DNA from: Psettodes erumei
Lineage: Eukaryota > Chordata > Actinopteri > Pleuronectiformes > Psettodidae
NCBI GenBank assembly: GCA_016785225.1
Contig: JAFBJZ010000660.1
Span: 2,914,001-2,978,000 of the forward strand
DNA length: 64,000 bases
Direction of reading: 5' to 3'
The translations under genes were made by a program, and so were the position numbers. Shown one piece after another: positions 1 to 12,564 of the stretch (position 1 is its first letter; every line of letters begins with the position of its first letter). The notes under the pieces are model-generated. The model worked only from the letters and a program-made list of their open reading frames with translations. It did not search any database and was not told the origin of the DNA.

Positions 1-1555
1 TACTGTACTGATGACAGAACAGGAGGCCGTACGATAACAATGCAGCTGTGTGACAAAAGAGACCGCTACAGCACACCTTTTTTTTTAAAAAATCATGTGG
101 ATTTCTAAATTTTAAATTGAGCGGTGCTCCATTTCCTGTTCTGTCGTCACAAAATACTTTATGTATAATGTATGAAAACTTTTTAAATAGGGAAATGGCT
201 TGGTATTGAATTGCAGCTTGTTGCTGTTATCCTCTTTCCAAGCAAGAGCAGCACATAGTCTGCAGTTCAAAATGGTGGCGTTGCCATGTAATCAGTGTTA
301 TCACAGAAATGTGTACTCTGACCCAGAGTAAAGGATAGGTTGTGTCCTCTGCAATCCACCACGTCCTTTGTAGGTGCATGAGCGACTGTGGTTTGAAATT
401 CATTACGAAAGCTGACCCATGTGGCGGGGACTTTCGGGATTGCCTAACCTCGTCTGAACACAGTTTCTCGTGGATGGGCATAAAATCTCAAAGGTTTACA
501 ACCTACTGTTCTCTGAAAACCCAGTGATTACAAAGCCATTTTACCGACTTTTAAATAGTTGGTTCAACACAGAGGTGGAATAATTTGCTGATCGTCAGCA
601 TAGAAAAGTCGGCGGTAGTTGCTCATTCGAAGTGATGCGTCTTTTCCACGTATTACGCTGTGGTTGTGTGTATTATAGCATGTCAAAGTTGACAATTGTT
701 TGAAATAAATTTGGCAACATATGTTGTGAAGGAAGCGTAAGTCAATGGGCTTCACTACTTCAGTGATTTCATGTTCCCTCCCGCTCTGAGCGTCTGGGTT
801 GTTAAATCGCGTATCTTTCTGAGATCAGTCTCCAATCAGTGAGCTGCAGCTCCAGCTGCCGACGCCATTGGTCCGCCCTGCGCAGTTTCGTCGTGGTTGG
901 CCCCGGTGATCGAAGCCGCACGCATGCGTTTCATCACCTGCTCGCGGCTCTTGTCATGTTTCTCAAGGAGGGACGTCCCCAGGACTGTGTTGTCTCCTGT
1001 TGTCCCCGGTCTGTGACACTGCTCATCAAACAGAGGCAGTAGCTGTAAAATCTGACATGCAAATTGAAACGCCCAGAAAAACACCCGTTGCCCTCCTTCT
1101 TTAGTTTCTCTGGTCACGGTATTGTTTTCCTGTCGTGTTCGGATGATCAACTTGTCCGTGTGTGTGTGTGTGTTTTTTTTTCTGCCATGTTTCACATCAT
1201 TTAGCATCTCCTGGGAGAGCGGGGCACAGCTAAATGAAATCTATTTTTATCCCGTAAGCTTTCCACTTAACAGCTGTCACTATTTTACAAACTGAGGGTC
1301 AACCTCTTGCTGTTGATCGCGTGACTTAAACAAAAAGACAGAACAAGTTGCGATTTTGGTTCCACGAAACCAAAAGTGCCGTGTGCCCGATTTCCAGTTA
1401 TCGTTTTTCAAATCTCTTGACTGGTCACAGTGGAAATGCACTTTGTTTGCGAGTGTTTGGCGTTTCTACCTCTTTTCCCCTCTCCAAGCCCGGCCCTGTG
1501 TATTTATAGAAGCTGCATATGGGCCGTTTGTATATTCCTGTTGTGCCCCCCCGCC

Positions 1556-1577
1556 ACACACACACACACACACACAC
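1556..1577. repeat. (CA)n microsatellite
   Basis: An uninterrupted CA run upstream of foxn2. Confidence 0.85.
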
Positions 1578-3721
1578 TCCACTTATTGTTTTACATCTCT
1601 TGATTGGGTCACGGCGGTTCTGCGCTGCCCCCTCCCTCCCCGCCCTTCCCCTCGCCAACCCTCGGCCTGTCCCCCCGCCTGCCTGATTTTCTCAACGGGG
1701 TCGGGCTCGAGACGCGGCTCATTAGGGGCCGCCTCGCTGAAAGCAACGCTGATGTGACCGTTTCCTCGACTGAGAGAAAGGAAGAGGCGAGCGCGGCCGC
1801 GTCCCGTGTCACACTGGGCCTTTGTCTCGTCACCCCCCGGGTGAATTAACAGGATTTATTTAATTGATGACGGTGTGGCAACAGTGACGCGGGCTTGCGT
1901 GTGCACAGGATGATATAGTCGCTTTACCAAAATTTTGGAACCTGCGTCAACTGTGGCGCTGCACGACATCACCAACTGAGTGCTCAGCTGCCAAACAATA
2001 TTGTTGTTCGAACCACACCGGTTGAGGGTTTGAGCCAAAGTGAGATGGTGACGTGAAAATAATGCCTCTCATTTGATTTGAATGAGAGTTTTTCATTTGG
2101 AAATTTTAATAATGAAAATTAATCTTTTTTTTTTTCAGAACAGCACATTGAAGCGCTTCTTTCTTTTTGTCGAACAAATATAAAAGAGTATTTAGCGGTT
2201 TGTCGCTAAAACTTGGATTTTTAAAAAATGAAAGCTAATTAAGCGGAAAAAAATCATACACAGCCCGAATAAGAGTGAAGGATTAACCACAGCAACTGAG
2301 TTTACAGTAAACAGCTTTTTATCGTTTTTTATTAGTATGATTACTCTACATTGTTATCCTTGTTTTTGATTTATTGGAGCTGCTCATTCTGCACGAACGG
2401 CAGCGAGCGACGGGCAAACGTGCAGGGCTGTAAGGTAACAGAAGAAGAGCACCGGCGCTCGGAAACCTGTTGCCCTGTCGCGCCCGTGTTGTTTCTCCGC
2501 TGCCTCCCGCGTGTTTGCACTGCTGCACTGATCCACTCACTTCAGGAGCTTCGCTAAATATTTTGACTCTTTTGTAAGCGAGCAGCTTCCACCTGCCTTC
2601 GCGCTGCTTTCTCTCGGCTTTTGTGGGCCCCCCGCCCCCTCCCAGTGGATACCTATGAAGGAATCCATTACAGTTTGCTTTTAATTCAGGAATGAGGGTT
2701 TTTTTGTTTTTGCTTGATTTCGCTGCAGGGCCCTAATGGTGGTTCCTGTGTCTCTTGTGCACAAAATTTCATTTGCAGACACATGTAGCACTGACATGGT
2801 AAGTAATCTGTCACAGGGCGCATTCCTGGAAGGGCTTATGTTGCAACTTGAGCGAAGCGCCAGAAATGCAGAAACTTCTCCTTTCATTCCGCTCTCGCGA
2901 TGACGTGGACAGCGGCGAGCAGGTGCACGGCTGGGCGACCTGTTGATTTGCGCCGCTTTCGCTGCTTGATGGCGTGCGAGGCGGCCGGCCCGACGCCGAT
3001 TGGTTTGCGAGCGTTTGTACGCTGAACTTCCAGCCACATGACCCAAGAGATAAGGTTTCGGTGTCGGCCGGGGGGGCACGTACCTCGGAAAGGAAAGGCC
3101 TCGCCTCTGTTGACAGTCAAAGTGCAGCACTGCGTGCGTTGAGTTCGAAGTCAGCGTCTCGGATGAACGTCGCCTGTTTGTCCCGAACTGCTGAGTGTTT
3201 GCACCAGCTTGGGTGTTTGTCAGCGGCCCGTGAGCCACATGCAGGCGGAGTTCACAGACGGCCAAAGTAAATACTGCTGCTTCGATAAACGCTGCCTCAC
3301 CGCTCGAGTCCACTGTTTCGGGGGGGGTTAGAGCCGGGGCCTAACTGTCTCTGTGTGAATTTGTTTTCTGAAAATGAACTTCCTCAACAGGCAGGAGGTG
3401 TTTCCTCCCCTCCCGCTCCTCTGTTTGAAACTGTGAGGTGAATACTGAGCGCTCCCGAAAACATGACTGGAGCAAAAACAACCGCTCCTTTGTACGAGGC
3501 GAGAGCGGGGCCGGTCGGCAATGCTTTGTGCGCGCCTTTTCCCTTTTGCCGTCCCCTCGCTGCGTGCCGGCCCATTGTGCGTGCTTTTAGATTTAAAACC
3601 GAATCACTGAGACGGGCCCCGATCAGCCCTCGCATTAACGGAGGCGTCGTTTGTTGTGACATAATTTGACCCGTCACACAAAATAAGAGATTGCCACTTG
3701 GCTACCTAGCTCTGGAACAGC

Positions 3722-3750
<29 letters not shown>
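3722..3750. repeat. (CT)n microsatellite
   Basis: An uninterrupted CT dinucleotide run upstream of foxn2. Confidence 0.9.
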
Positions 3751-3753
<3 letters not shown>

Positions 3754-5835
3754 GTCTCCCACTCTAACTCGCCCCCTCCCCACCCCTTTGTCTCATTCAC
3801 AGTTTTAGAGCTCTCGCCAGACCGGGTAGTCACCTAAATATCAGTTAGGGTTTCAAATAACAGCCCTCGCCATGGGGCTGTGCGACACACCTTTTGTGTG
3901 TCTGTTGCAGAGGTGTAACTGGTTTGTGTCAAGTGGTTTATTTCTCGTGAAAAGGGTGTGGTGAGCGAGCGCATCACGGCGGCCGCACGCTGCGCGTTAT
4001 CTCCGGACGTTTCGCTCTGAAATCTTGTTCTGTTGGTTTGCGGGAGTCGCATGTAATTTCGCACTTAACAAAACAGCTTTTTTTTTTTTTCACTGGGTAT
4101 TATTATAGGAAGTATTCAAAGTGCGCCTTAATGGCACTTTAGTCAGCCGTGCCGTGATATCCAGGTTGGCTGTGGCCTTCCCCGCTGCTCTTTGTCAGAC
4201 AGGTTTGTGGAGAACGGCGGCAGACTGCTGGCCTCAGCATTTTCCGCCTGTATTGATCTCCCCACATTAGCTCTCTCTTCATGCACAGACATGAGCACAA
4301 TTGCTTCCCCTTACAACATCGGCTGCCGTGGCAACTGAGTCCCAATCGTGAGCCTCGCTCCCGGAAAACATACTCAAAAAGCGGAGCCACTTCATTTTGA
4401 TGCCATCATCTCCTTTACATTCCCCTGTACATATTTGACACATCAATGGCTTGATTTGCCACTTAGAGCTATCTCCATATGTCTTTGTGTATTTTTGAAT
4501 AGGCTAAGTGCTTAACAGGATAAAAGAGCAGTTTGAAGGGGGTGGGGTGGGTGGGTGGTTGTGTGTGTGTGTGTGGGGGGGGTGCCTTGGCACCTGCTGT
4601 TAGTGGCTGCCTGTTTGCACATGAATATGATGAGGCTGGCGGTGAGCGGGGCTGTTTTAACTTGCAGATGAGCCATCAGGTCAGCACCGTTGCAGCTCTG
4701 GTGTGTTTTCAAGGATGAGCTGCAGTCAACAGGCCAGTCCGGATTATTAGCTCCCTCTCCCCTCTTTACGCGCCGGCGTCCCATTATTCATCGCGCTCCC
4801 AGTCGCCTCTCTTTGATGCCTTTTCATAAGAGCAATGATAGCCGCGATCATCGCTGCAGCAAGCGGTAATGGACCAGCTGCAATCACGGTAAAACTCTTC
4901 CTGCTCCCCGGCCGGATGCGAGGCGGCTCTCTCATCCGTCCGCCCTCTGCCTCCGATGATATTCCCGTGGCGGCCTTCTGGAGGAACGGCTCAAAAGAGG
5001 ACGAGCGCTCCCTGGCGCCCAAGGCCCGGCCCGAGGTCAGGGCAGCGAAGGCAGACTAAGGTGAAGCTCTCTTGTGCATTTCAGGTTAATCAGTGGTCTG
5101 ACACTCTGCCCAGGCCAAGACCTCCTTTCATTTTCCCAGCTACGCAACTGACCTGAAGTCCACAGGCGGTTGTTTTTGTGGAGGTGACGAAGAAAGGAAA
5201 CCCCCATGGAGTGTTTACAGCTGACTCTGGCCTCAGAAAACACTCTGGCCACACCTTTTGATCAAATGAAGGCCTGATGCAATCAAGGACGTGTCTGCCG
5301 CACCTATGTTAGCTTGTGGTTTACTGTGAGCTGAATGTCATCAGCGCGTATTGGGTAAAGGAGTCATGGATCCAGACTCGACTTAAACTGACAAAGAACA
5401 GCCCAAAGTAGGGCTTCCTGGTTGTTGATTTGGCTGGGATCCTCAAACGCCACCCTCACTCTTTCTCTCACCCTTTCTGTCCGTCTGCTATCAACACAAA
5501 TACACGAGCAGTTAAAAAGAACTGCACCCAAACATTCAATTATTAAAAGCCCACACACGGCTAAATATAGTCGGAAACGATGATCTGCCCCCCCACACTG
5601 AAAACTTTTTCATCTTTCGGCTTGGTCCCCCTCTGTTTAAAATGCATTCAGAGAAGGAACCTGTCGTGTCAAGGAATATCTGTTTGTGTCTTGGCCTCTC
5701 GAGCAGAGATTCTCTTGAAATCAGTTCTCTCACGCCGCCTGACACATCTCATTGCTCTACTTTGCCGAGAGCTGTGATTCATCCCACACTGAGGGGAACT
5801 TACTTAGCCTACCTCACTACCAACCGAGTCCCAGC

Positions 5836-5885
5836 CCTCTCTCTCTGTCTCTGTCTGTCTCTGTCTGTCTCTCTCTGTCTTTCTT
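5836..5885. repeat. CT/CTGT low-complexity pyrimidine tract
   Basis: Alternating ctct and ctgtct units on the plus strand. This tract explains the long serine/leucine-rich and arginine/glutamate-rich open frames around it. Confidence 0.85.
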
Positions 5886-6661
5886 TTTCCCAGTCCCTTG
5901 GTCTTTCTCTCCTTGTTTGTGCCTTGCTCTCCTTCCTCAAAAAGGATTTCCCTATTGTTATGTCTCTTCCTATGCGCGCTCGGCGTGTCCCTTTTGCCTT
6001 TGGCCTGGAAAGCTCTTAGACTTACTTCCTTTTTTGCCGGCGTTCCAAATCGCAGAAGTGCATGCAGCACACCGGGAAAATTCTGTGGTGCTGACAATTT
6101 CAGGCACAGAAAATAGAGGATGGGCGCGCAGAATGTAGGACAAAACGTAGCGTAGCGTGACGTCATCTGCACCACAGACAGAAAGTATGCAGAGGAACTC
6201 GTGACCCTCGATCCAACAGCCATTCAGCCTGCCTGCTGTATGTTTCTCCCTTCATTGAGAGTTGAGTGGTCATTTTGGAAATGCCTGGCTGGCCCTGACT
6301 AACTGATTTGTGTGTGTTTACACACTCCCTCTCTTGTCTCACCCACCGCGCAAACACTCTCGAGTTTGACCCAGTTCTTATCTTATCATGGAAATGAAAC
6401 CGCCTGGCCACCACGCTCTGCGCGCCTTCACTTCTCCGACCTTCCAAACCTTACCGCCCGACTGGTCCGGACCCGGGGCACCCCGGGCCACCGCAGAACC
6501 CGGGACATCTGCTGTCCGCCCACGGGCGCAGCAGGGGTATTTCGTTACGGGGTGGCTGCCCAGTGGTCGCCTGTGGCAGCGAGCCGGGCGAGCGCAGATT
6601 ACTTATTTTCCTAGGGATTCTTGTTTGTGGGATTTCTGCTCTTAATTGAAGGGACCGCGCG

Positions 6662-6800
6662 GTTGTCATGGCGACGCCCAGGACATAAAGCTCGTTGTGA
6701 GCTGAGCCAGAGAGGGATCTCTTTGTGCTTTTGGCCTCACCATCCTGCGCGCAAGACCATTGCATATAAAAGCTGTAATAGCGCAGGTGTCGTCGTCAGC
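6662..6800 (+). promoter_or_regulatory. Candidate promoter for foxn2 (X-box-like palindrome plus TATA box)
   Basis: GTTGTCATGGCGAC at 6662-6675 resembles the RFX X-box (GTTGCC, spacer, GGCAAC). It lies about 90 bp upstream of TATAAA at 6765-6770, inside locally CpG-rich DNA and about 0.9 kb before the first coding exon of foxn2. If the TATA box is used, transcription would begin near 6795. This is inference from motifs only. No first-exon donor could be fixed with confidence. Confidence 0.3.
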
Positions 6801-7690
6801 AGGATGTAGCGCGATATTCGGGGTCACGGTCGCTGGACATATCTCTTTCTGCGCCAGCAGTGACGTACGTACATTCTCGCTTTGCAGAACTCGGTACATT
6901 AGTTTCAGCTAAAACTTTGACAGCAGCACTGCTGCTGGATAAAATCACCTGCTTCTTCTAAGCTCACGTGAAGAAATAAGTGTCCTTATCATTAATACGG
7001 GTACTTGGTTGGAGTTGGTTAATGATACAGGGCTCCCGGCTGTATTGAATATCCTAGTGCTGTTAAATGACTGACAACTTCTGGGGCTGTAGCCTCTCCA
7101 CACTACTTAATCTGACATGTGGCAAATTGAGACTTGATCCTGGCTGAATGCAGATCAGTCGGTAAGAGTCATCCACTCCGCAAGACGGGGGGGGGGGGCT
7201 TCCATTCGTTCCCTGCCACCGCCGGACGGTTTCACGCTCACTTACACGTAACGAGCAGGTCTCGTCTGGAAGGAGGTGGGCGTCGAAGAGTGGGGCCTTA
7301 AGTCGGCTCAGTTGCCTGAGAGGACCTCATCGAAGCTCCCCAGCTGGAGTCGGGGGTGGGGGAGGTGGGGGGGGGGGGGTGAGGGCTGAGAGCCGAGAGC
7401 CTCTCTTTACTTGCAGGGCTTGGAGGAGAGTGGCAGTGAGTGGGTCAAGAAGTGCAATAGAGGCAGACAGGCTCAGCCACAGGGGGTGTGCCTTCAGGGG
7501 AGAACTTAAGAAAACAAGGTCAGCGCTTGGAAGAGCACGTCATTCCAATATGCCACATCCAGTTATTTCCACTTCAACTTAGTTTCAAAATCAAGTCGCC
7601 GCCAAAAACTCCTGAGTCGGTATATATGCACAGGCTGTTCGACACCAACCGCCTCTTTTTTTCTCTTTCTCCCCAGACCTCCTTGATTTA

Positions 7691-10600
7691 ATGGGTCCAA
7701 TCATCGGGATGTCACCAGATAAGAAGACGGAAATTCCGGGTATGCAAGAGGAGCGGACGGGGCTCAGGGGCGTCTGCGGCGTCGGGACGCTGCCCGAGGC
7801 GGAGTGCGCGTCCAGTCCGCTGGCGACCAGCGTGGATCGCACCGGAGGCAACGAGGACGAGGAGCTCACCAACCTCAACTGGCTCCACGAGAACCTGCTT
7901 CAGAACTTCACCCTGGGGGGCCCCGAAGCGCAGCCCAGCGGCAGCCCCCTTTTCGACATCGAGGGAGACTACGGGTCCGGCCAGGGCCCGTCCTCCTCCT
8001 CCTCCTCATCCTCGTCGCACAGCAGGGGCAGGGAGCGGGACTCGTTGAAGTCCAAGCCCCCTTTCTCGTTCTCACTGCTCATCTACATGGCCATCGAGCA
8101 GTCTCCCAGCAAATCTCTGCCTGTCAAAGAAATCTATGGCTGGATTCTTGAGCACTTCCCTTATTTCTCCAATGCCCCCACCGGCTGGAAGAACTCAGTT
8201 CGCCACAACTTGTCCCTGAACAAATGCTTCCGTAAGGTCGAGAGGAGTTTGGGAAAGGTAGGTTCACTCAGAAGACTGCACTGTCTAACACATGCCTCCG
8301 CTGCAAGCGGTACGCCTCGGCGATATACCGAAAACGTCCACTGGCCAAAATGTTTCTGCTTTGCTTAGCAAAAACGCAGCGACCAGAGTGTTGCAGTGTG
8401 ACGCCGCAGTGCGTGGCTCATGTGACAGCGTTCCGGGGCTGTAACGCAGCTGCAGGAACCTCTGACTCCGCTGCGATAAGGGTGGAATCCAGTCAAGGTC
8501 GCAGAGACTCCTTCAGAGGAAACGCAAACACAGCACACCGAGATAGGACTTTATCTCCCGAACTCGCAAGTGTTTTAACCGGGGAGAGAAGCATCCCACG
8601 GTTCCAAGCCACGCTGCGAGAAGGAGGCAAACGTTGACCTTAAGTTTGCGGACGTGGGATTGTTTGTCAGCCCGGCCCTGGCAGAATCACTGGGTGTTTC
8701 ACTCGCGCTCGTTTGTGTGTTTTGTTCTTGCGCAGAGAAGAATAGGAAAAAAATCTTTCGCCTCCTCGTACACGCATGCCTGTGACAGAAAGGTTAAACA
8801 CATCCTGCGTGTCCTGCACAGACATTCTTGCAAAGTGGGTAGGATGTGAGTAAAACGTTGTGTTGCGAAATTGTTAGTTCACGTCCGTCCTAATGATTGT
8901 GGCTGTCCAGCCTTTTATTGTGTTAAAGAATGTGGCGAGGAACACCAGAGGGGCAGCGCTTGCTTTCCAGCATTACAGAAATTAATGTTGGAGAACAAAT
9001 AAGCTCTCAGAGTTAGAAAGCAAACAGACACCAGGACTGTGGGGTATTGTTGGGGGGTGTGGTTTGAACAGATTTCATTGATAGCGGCCTGCTGACACAA
9101 ACAAACACGCCCAAGAGTACCTGCATCCGTCCTGCATACGCAGCCCTATTTGAATGCTGCTCAAACTAATCCAGGGAGCGACATGATGGTCGCCATATTG
9201 AGCTCCGGTGTGAGTTCAGACTTGCGACCGGCAGAGCCCGCGGTGCCGAGGCCGGCGCTTGGCCACGACCCGATATTTTCCCGCCGCGGGAGGGGATCGC
9301 GCTTAGCGCTCGGCGAGCGGCGGCGCGGCGCAGGCCGCTCAGCGTGCAGGTGCACAGCGTGAGCCCTTCTTCTGCTGAGAGGCCAGCACCAGTTTCACAT
9401 GACACGCTGGCTGGTGGTTTCCGTTGCCATGGCGACATTTCCTTCTTCCTGCATCAGGGCTGGTTGGTAATCTGAGTCAAGGTTATTCTCCTCCCTCCCT
9501 CCCTCATGCTATTCTCCTCCCAGACTGGGCAAGAATACACTGCCATCAGATAAAGTGACAGTTAATACACTCCCGCACACACCACCAACAGGCAACCTCA
9601 TTCCTCACATAATGCTATGCAGCAAGAATTAACTCCTTCCGTTGAGCCTGTCGAGGAACTACGTACTTATTTTCCCACTGTTTTGCTTACGATGTCATGA
9701 ACTGCTGCTTTAAAGTTTTTGCCGCTTGTGCAAAGTGCGACTGACGTTTGTCATTCCCTGGCCTTTCAAAATATATATATATCTTTGCAGCCTTTTGAGG
9801 GATTAAAGATAAAATATTGCCACGTAGAGTTTATTAAAGGTTGGATTAGAATGATTTCTGATGGAACCTACGGGGGTTCTGCGACACATTCGCGCCGACC
9901 ATTCCAGCATGACACTTTCTGGACTCACTGTAAAGCAGAACACCTTTCTTGGTTTGTTTTCCTCGAGTTTCCGACGGAAGTTTGACCGTCCCCGCTCTTT
10001 CGCTGCAGGCCAATGGAAAAGGCTCTCTCTGGTGCGTCGACCCGGAGTACCGCCCCAACCTGATCCAAGCCCTTAAGAAGCAGCACTTCCCAGCCGCACA
10101 TGCCTTCTGCACACCGCCCGCCTCCCCACCCAGGTAACCCGTCCTCAAAGTCGGACATGAACTGAACGACTGAGAGTTTTGACAAACTCCAAATCGGACC
10201 CCTCATGTCTTTTTCTTGCCCTCCACAGTGCCTCCTCGCCCCCTCGCCACCTCTTTCTACAAGGCTGCTCGTTCAAAGGTGAGACGGAAGGAAACCCGTG
10301 TTGGTTTTTTTTGTTGTTTTTTTTAAGTTGCGACGTGTGTAATAAAACCCGCCTTCCCTGCAAGTATCTGCACACGTCTAGAAATTCCAGTCAGTGCAGT
10401 TTTGTTTTTTTTCCCTTGCGTGTGTTTGTGCGGTGTTTTTATTATGTTGCCTTTGCACATTTCAGCCCCAGAACATTCAGCATCACTGTGCTTTTTTACC
10501 CTCAACTCTTGGTTTGATTTGTTGTTTTCAAGTCATTGATGCCTCATGTAAGCCATAATGTTGAGAGCTCCCTGTCGATGCTTCAACCACCACTCCCCCC

Positions 10601-12564
10601 ACCCCCCACCCCACACACACACACCCTGCCTCTTGGATTTGTAACCTTGACGACAGGCAGAGGTTCTGCTGGTGCTGAGTGTCGAGCACTCAGTCTCACT
10701 GTAGCCATTAATAATTTAGAGCCCCAGAAGCGAGCTATGAGGCTTTTAGACACTTTGTCAGGTCTGAAAAGATCGGATGCGCTCCTTCAAATTCTCCCCT
10801 GGTTTGTCTCGGCGAATCCCCCGCATATCCAGTCCATTCAGTAAACACTGATCGGGGGCCCCTATGCCCCGGGTTTCAAACTTTTGAAGGAGCCCGGACC
10901 TTCCAGTCCTAGTCGAGATGCCATGCTACCATGCTTTCACGCCTTAGGACTGACCATCATGCATGTTCTCTCCTCTTCCAGAGTCTGACATTGATGCTGC
11001 CACTGCCATGATGCTCTTAAACTCTGCCCCCGGGCACCACGTTGACCCATGTAAGAGAATCCACAAGCAGCCATACTTTCGGCTCTTTGTTTCCTACTCC
11101 CCCGACATACCACCCTGTCATTGCTTAAATCTTCTTTTGTTTTGTGTGCTTTCATTTGTTGAGTGTACATCACCAATTCTTACAACCAAATTCTGCTTAT
11201 TGTGCAGGAAAAGGGTCACGAACATTATTATTTTTCCTGTAGTTATTCTTTCAAACGTGTTAAAGAACTAGTTCAACACTTGGGAGATACTGGAGTCAGT
11301 AGCTGGTTAATGCAGCACAAAGATTGGAGACGGGGGGGGAAACGGCAAGCCTCTGCTGGCTCTTTATAAAGGGGACAGAATCCACCCAACTGTAAAGCTC
11401 ACTAAGTAACATGTTAAATGACATTTTTTTAAAAATCTGTGCACAAAAATCCCCTATTTTACCAGGGGCAGGGTTATGCGCTGCACAGGAAGTAACCGAT
11501 CCAAATATTTTCATCTCCCACAAATGTTGAACTGTCCCTTTAGCGCATGATTGATTTGTGATTTGTTTTTAGAGAATATTAAGGCCGCTAATAGCAGTTT
11601 CAGAAAGGGTTGTGAAAGTGCCTAACCCCTCTTTCTACATGGTAAATCATCAGTTTCATTTGTTTGGTTTTTAATTAGCTTTGTTGTTTTATTTTCCAAA
11701 TTAAAAGTTACGCTACTGCTGTGATTACTTGCTCTTTAGATGAGGTCAGAGGTCTAGATTGTGGGTTTTGCTAACATTTGCAACTTCTGCATCTGCATTG
11801 TTTCAACACGCATGCAACACGATCTTCTTAAATCAAGTTTGCCCTTTTGGGCCGAGACTACTCTTAGTTCTGCTTTGTACTTGTGTGTAGTGCGCTGTGT
11901 CCAATTTCTGCTTTTTCTTCTTCAGATAAAAAGGCTGAAATTATAATAGCTAGTTTACTGCAAAGTTACATTTGAAGTCCCAGCCTGTTTTACGCCACAT
12001 GAAGCGAGACACTTTTCCAGCCGTGTAAAGTTCATTTAATGTATTTTTGCAGTGTTTTTCATGCTGTTACAAGCCTGTAAAATGTCCTTCTGCGCTGAAT
12101 GTGTACTTATCATTTTGTCCAATCCTCTGCTCTCCTCAGGCAATTCTGACAGTCCACTGGACCTCTCCAGACCTGACTCTGTTCTGGTGAGCAGTGATCC
12201 AAAGCAGGACCACAACTACAGCAGCGTAGCTCTGCAGCGCTGCTCTTCCCGCTCCTCCTCCTCGTCTCTCTCCTCCCTGGACGAGGGAGGCTGCGACCGC
12301 AGGCAGTCCCGCCGCGCCGGCAGCGAGGGCTTCCACAGCGACGAGGACTCCGACGTCTGGGACGAGAGGGGCGTCCACCAGACTTCTCGACGTCCGCCCG
12401 CCATCAAGTGGCCCGCCGGCAAGAGGGCGCGACGTGAGGTCAAGCCGGAGCTGGACGAAGAGCTGAAGGAAGCCGCGGGCTCCTTGCTTCACCTTGCTGG
12501 TATACGCAGCTGCATGGAGGGCTCCAAACGTACTGTCAAGAGCACAAAACTTAACAGGAAATGA
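7691..12564 (+). CDS. foxn2: Forkhead box protein N2 (foxn2), five coding exons, 411 aa
   Basis: Coding exons: 7691-8257, 10009-10133, 10229-10278, 10982-11050 and 12140-12564. They total 1236 nt including TGA, and all junctions are GT-AG and keep frame. The ATG lies 14 nt after a 3' splice site ending at 7676. The N-terminus MGPIIGMSPDKK and ELTNLNWLHE (59-67) are FOXN2/3-type. The forkhead domain spans about residues 121-215, with recognition helix NAPTGWKNSVRHNLSLNKCF (161-180) and wing motif GKGSLWCVDPEY. An intron splits the domain after residue 189. Later conserved blocks are ESDIDAATAMMLLN (248-261), DPKQDHNYSS, GSEGFHSDEDSD and the C-terminal EELKEAAGSLLHLAGIRSC. A nine-serine run at 101-109 comes from a TCC-rich tract. 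Family knowledge: nuclear sequence-specific transcription regulator. FOXN2 is preferred over FOXN3 from the N-terminus and from ppp1r21 next door, although the linker after the forkhead looks FOXN3-like. The human protein is about 431 aa. Confidence 0.95.
11261..11541. mobile_element. Degenerate MITE-like fish repeat in foxn2 intron 4
   Basis: The ends form an imperfect terminal inverted repeat. The left end reads taaagaactagttcaaca, and the right end reverse-complemented reads taaagggacagttcaaca. The interior (near-GTTCAACA start, 'gactggaaacaggggga'-like and 'taaagctcactaa' segments) resembles a repeat common in percomorph fish introns. It has no coding capacity. The length of about 280 bp suggests an internally shortened, non-autonomous DNA transposon. 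Family assignment is from memory of the pattern. No clear target-site duplication was seen. Confidence 0.55.

Larger units (their letters stand above)
1..7676. other. Upstream region and 5' intron of foxn2; no protein gene recognised
   Basis: No open frame here resembles a known protein, and the longest ones are low-complexity or antisense noise. Visible content: a CA microsatellite near 1556-1577, a CT run at 3722-3750, a TCTG-type pyrimidine run at 5836-5885, a GC-rich stretch around 6400-6680, an X-box-like palindrome at 6662-6675, a TATA-like box at 6765-6770 and a G-rich run at 7351-7386. The stretch ends in a good 3' splice site (pyrimidine tract then cag at 7674-7676), so at least one untranslated foxn2 exon must lie upstream, probably within this stretch or beyond the window edge. 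Confidence 0.6.

Noticed and set aside
2681..3313. 210-aa open frame on the minus strand
   Set aside because: Composition is mixed, with no domain and no splice context. Three overlapping frames are open there, as expected for GC-rich non-coding DNA.
5642..6223. Several open frames of 125-139 aa
   Set aside because: They are produced by the CT/CTGT pyrimidine tract, giving Ser/Leu-rich and Arg/Glu-rich nonsense on opposite strands.
8258..8368. Read-through of the first foxn2 coding exon past 8257
   Set aside because: The forkhead domain continues in the exon at 10009, and 8258 is a clear GT donor. The extended frame loses all similarity.
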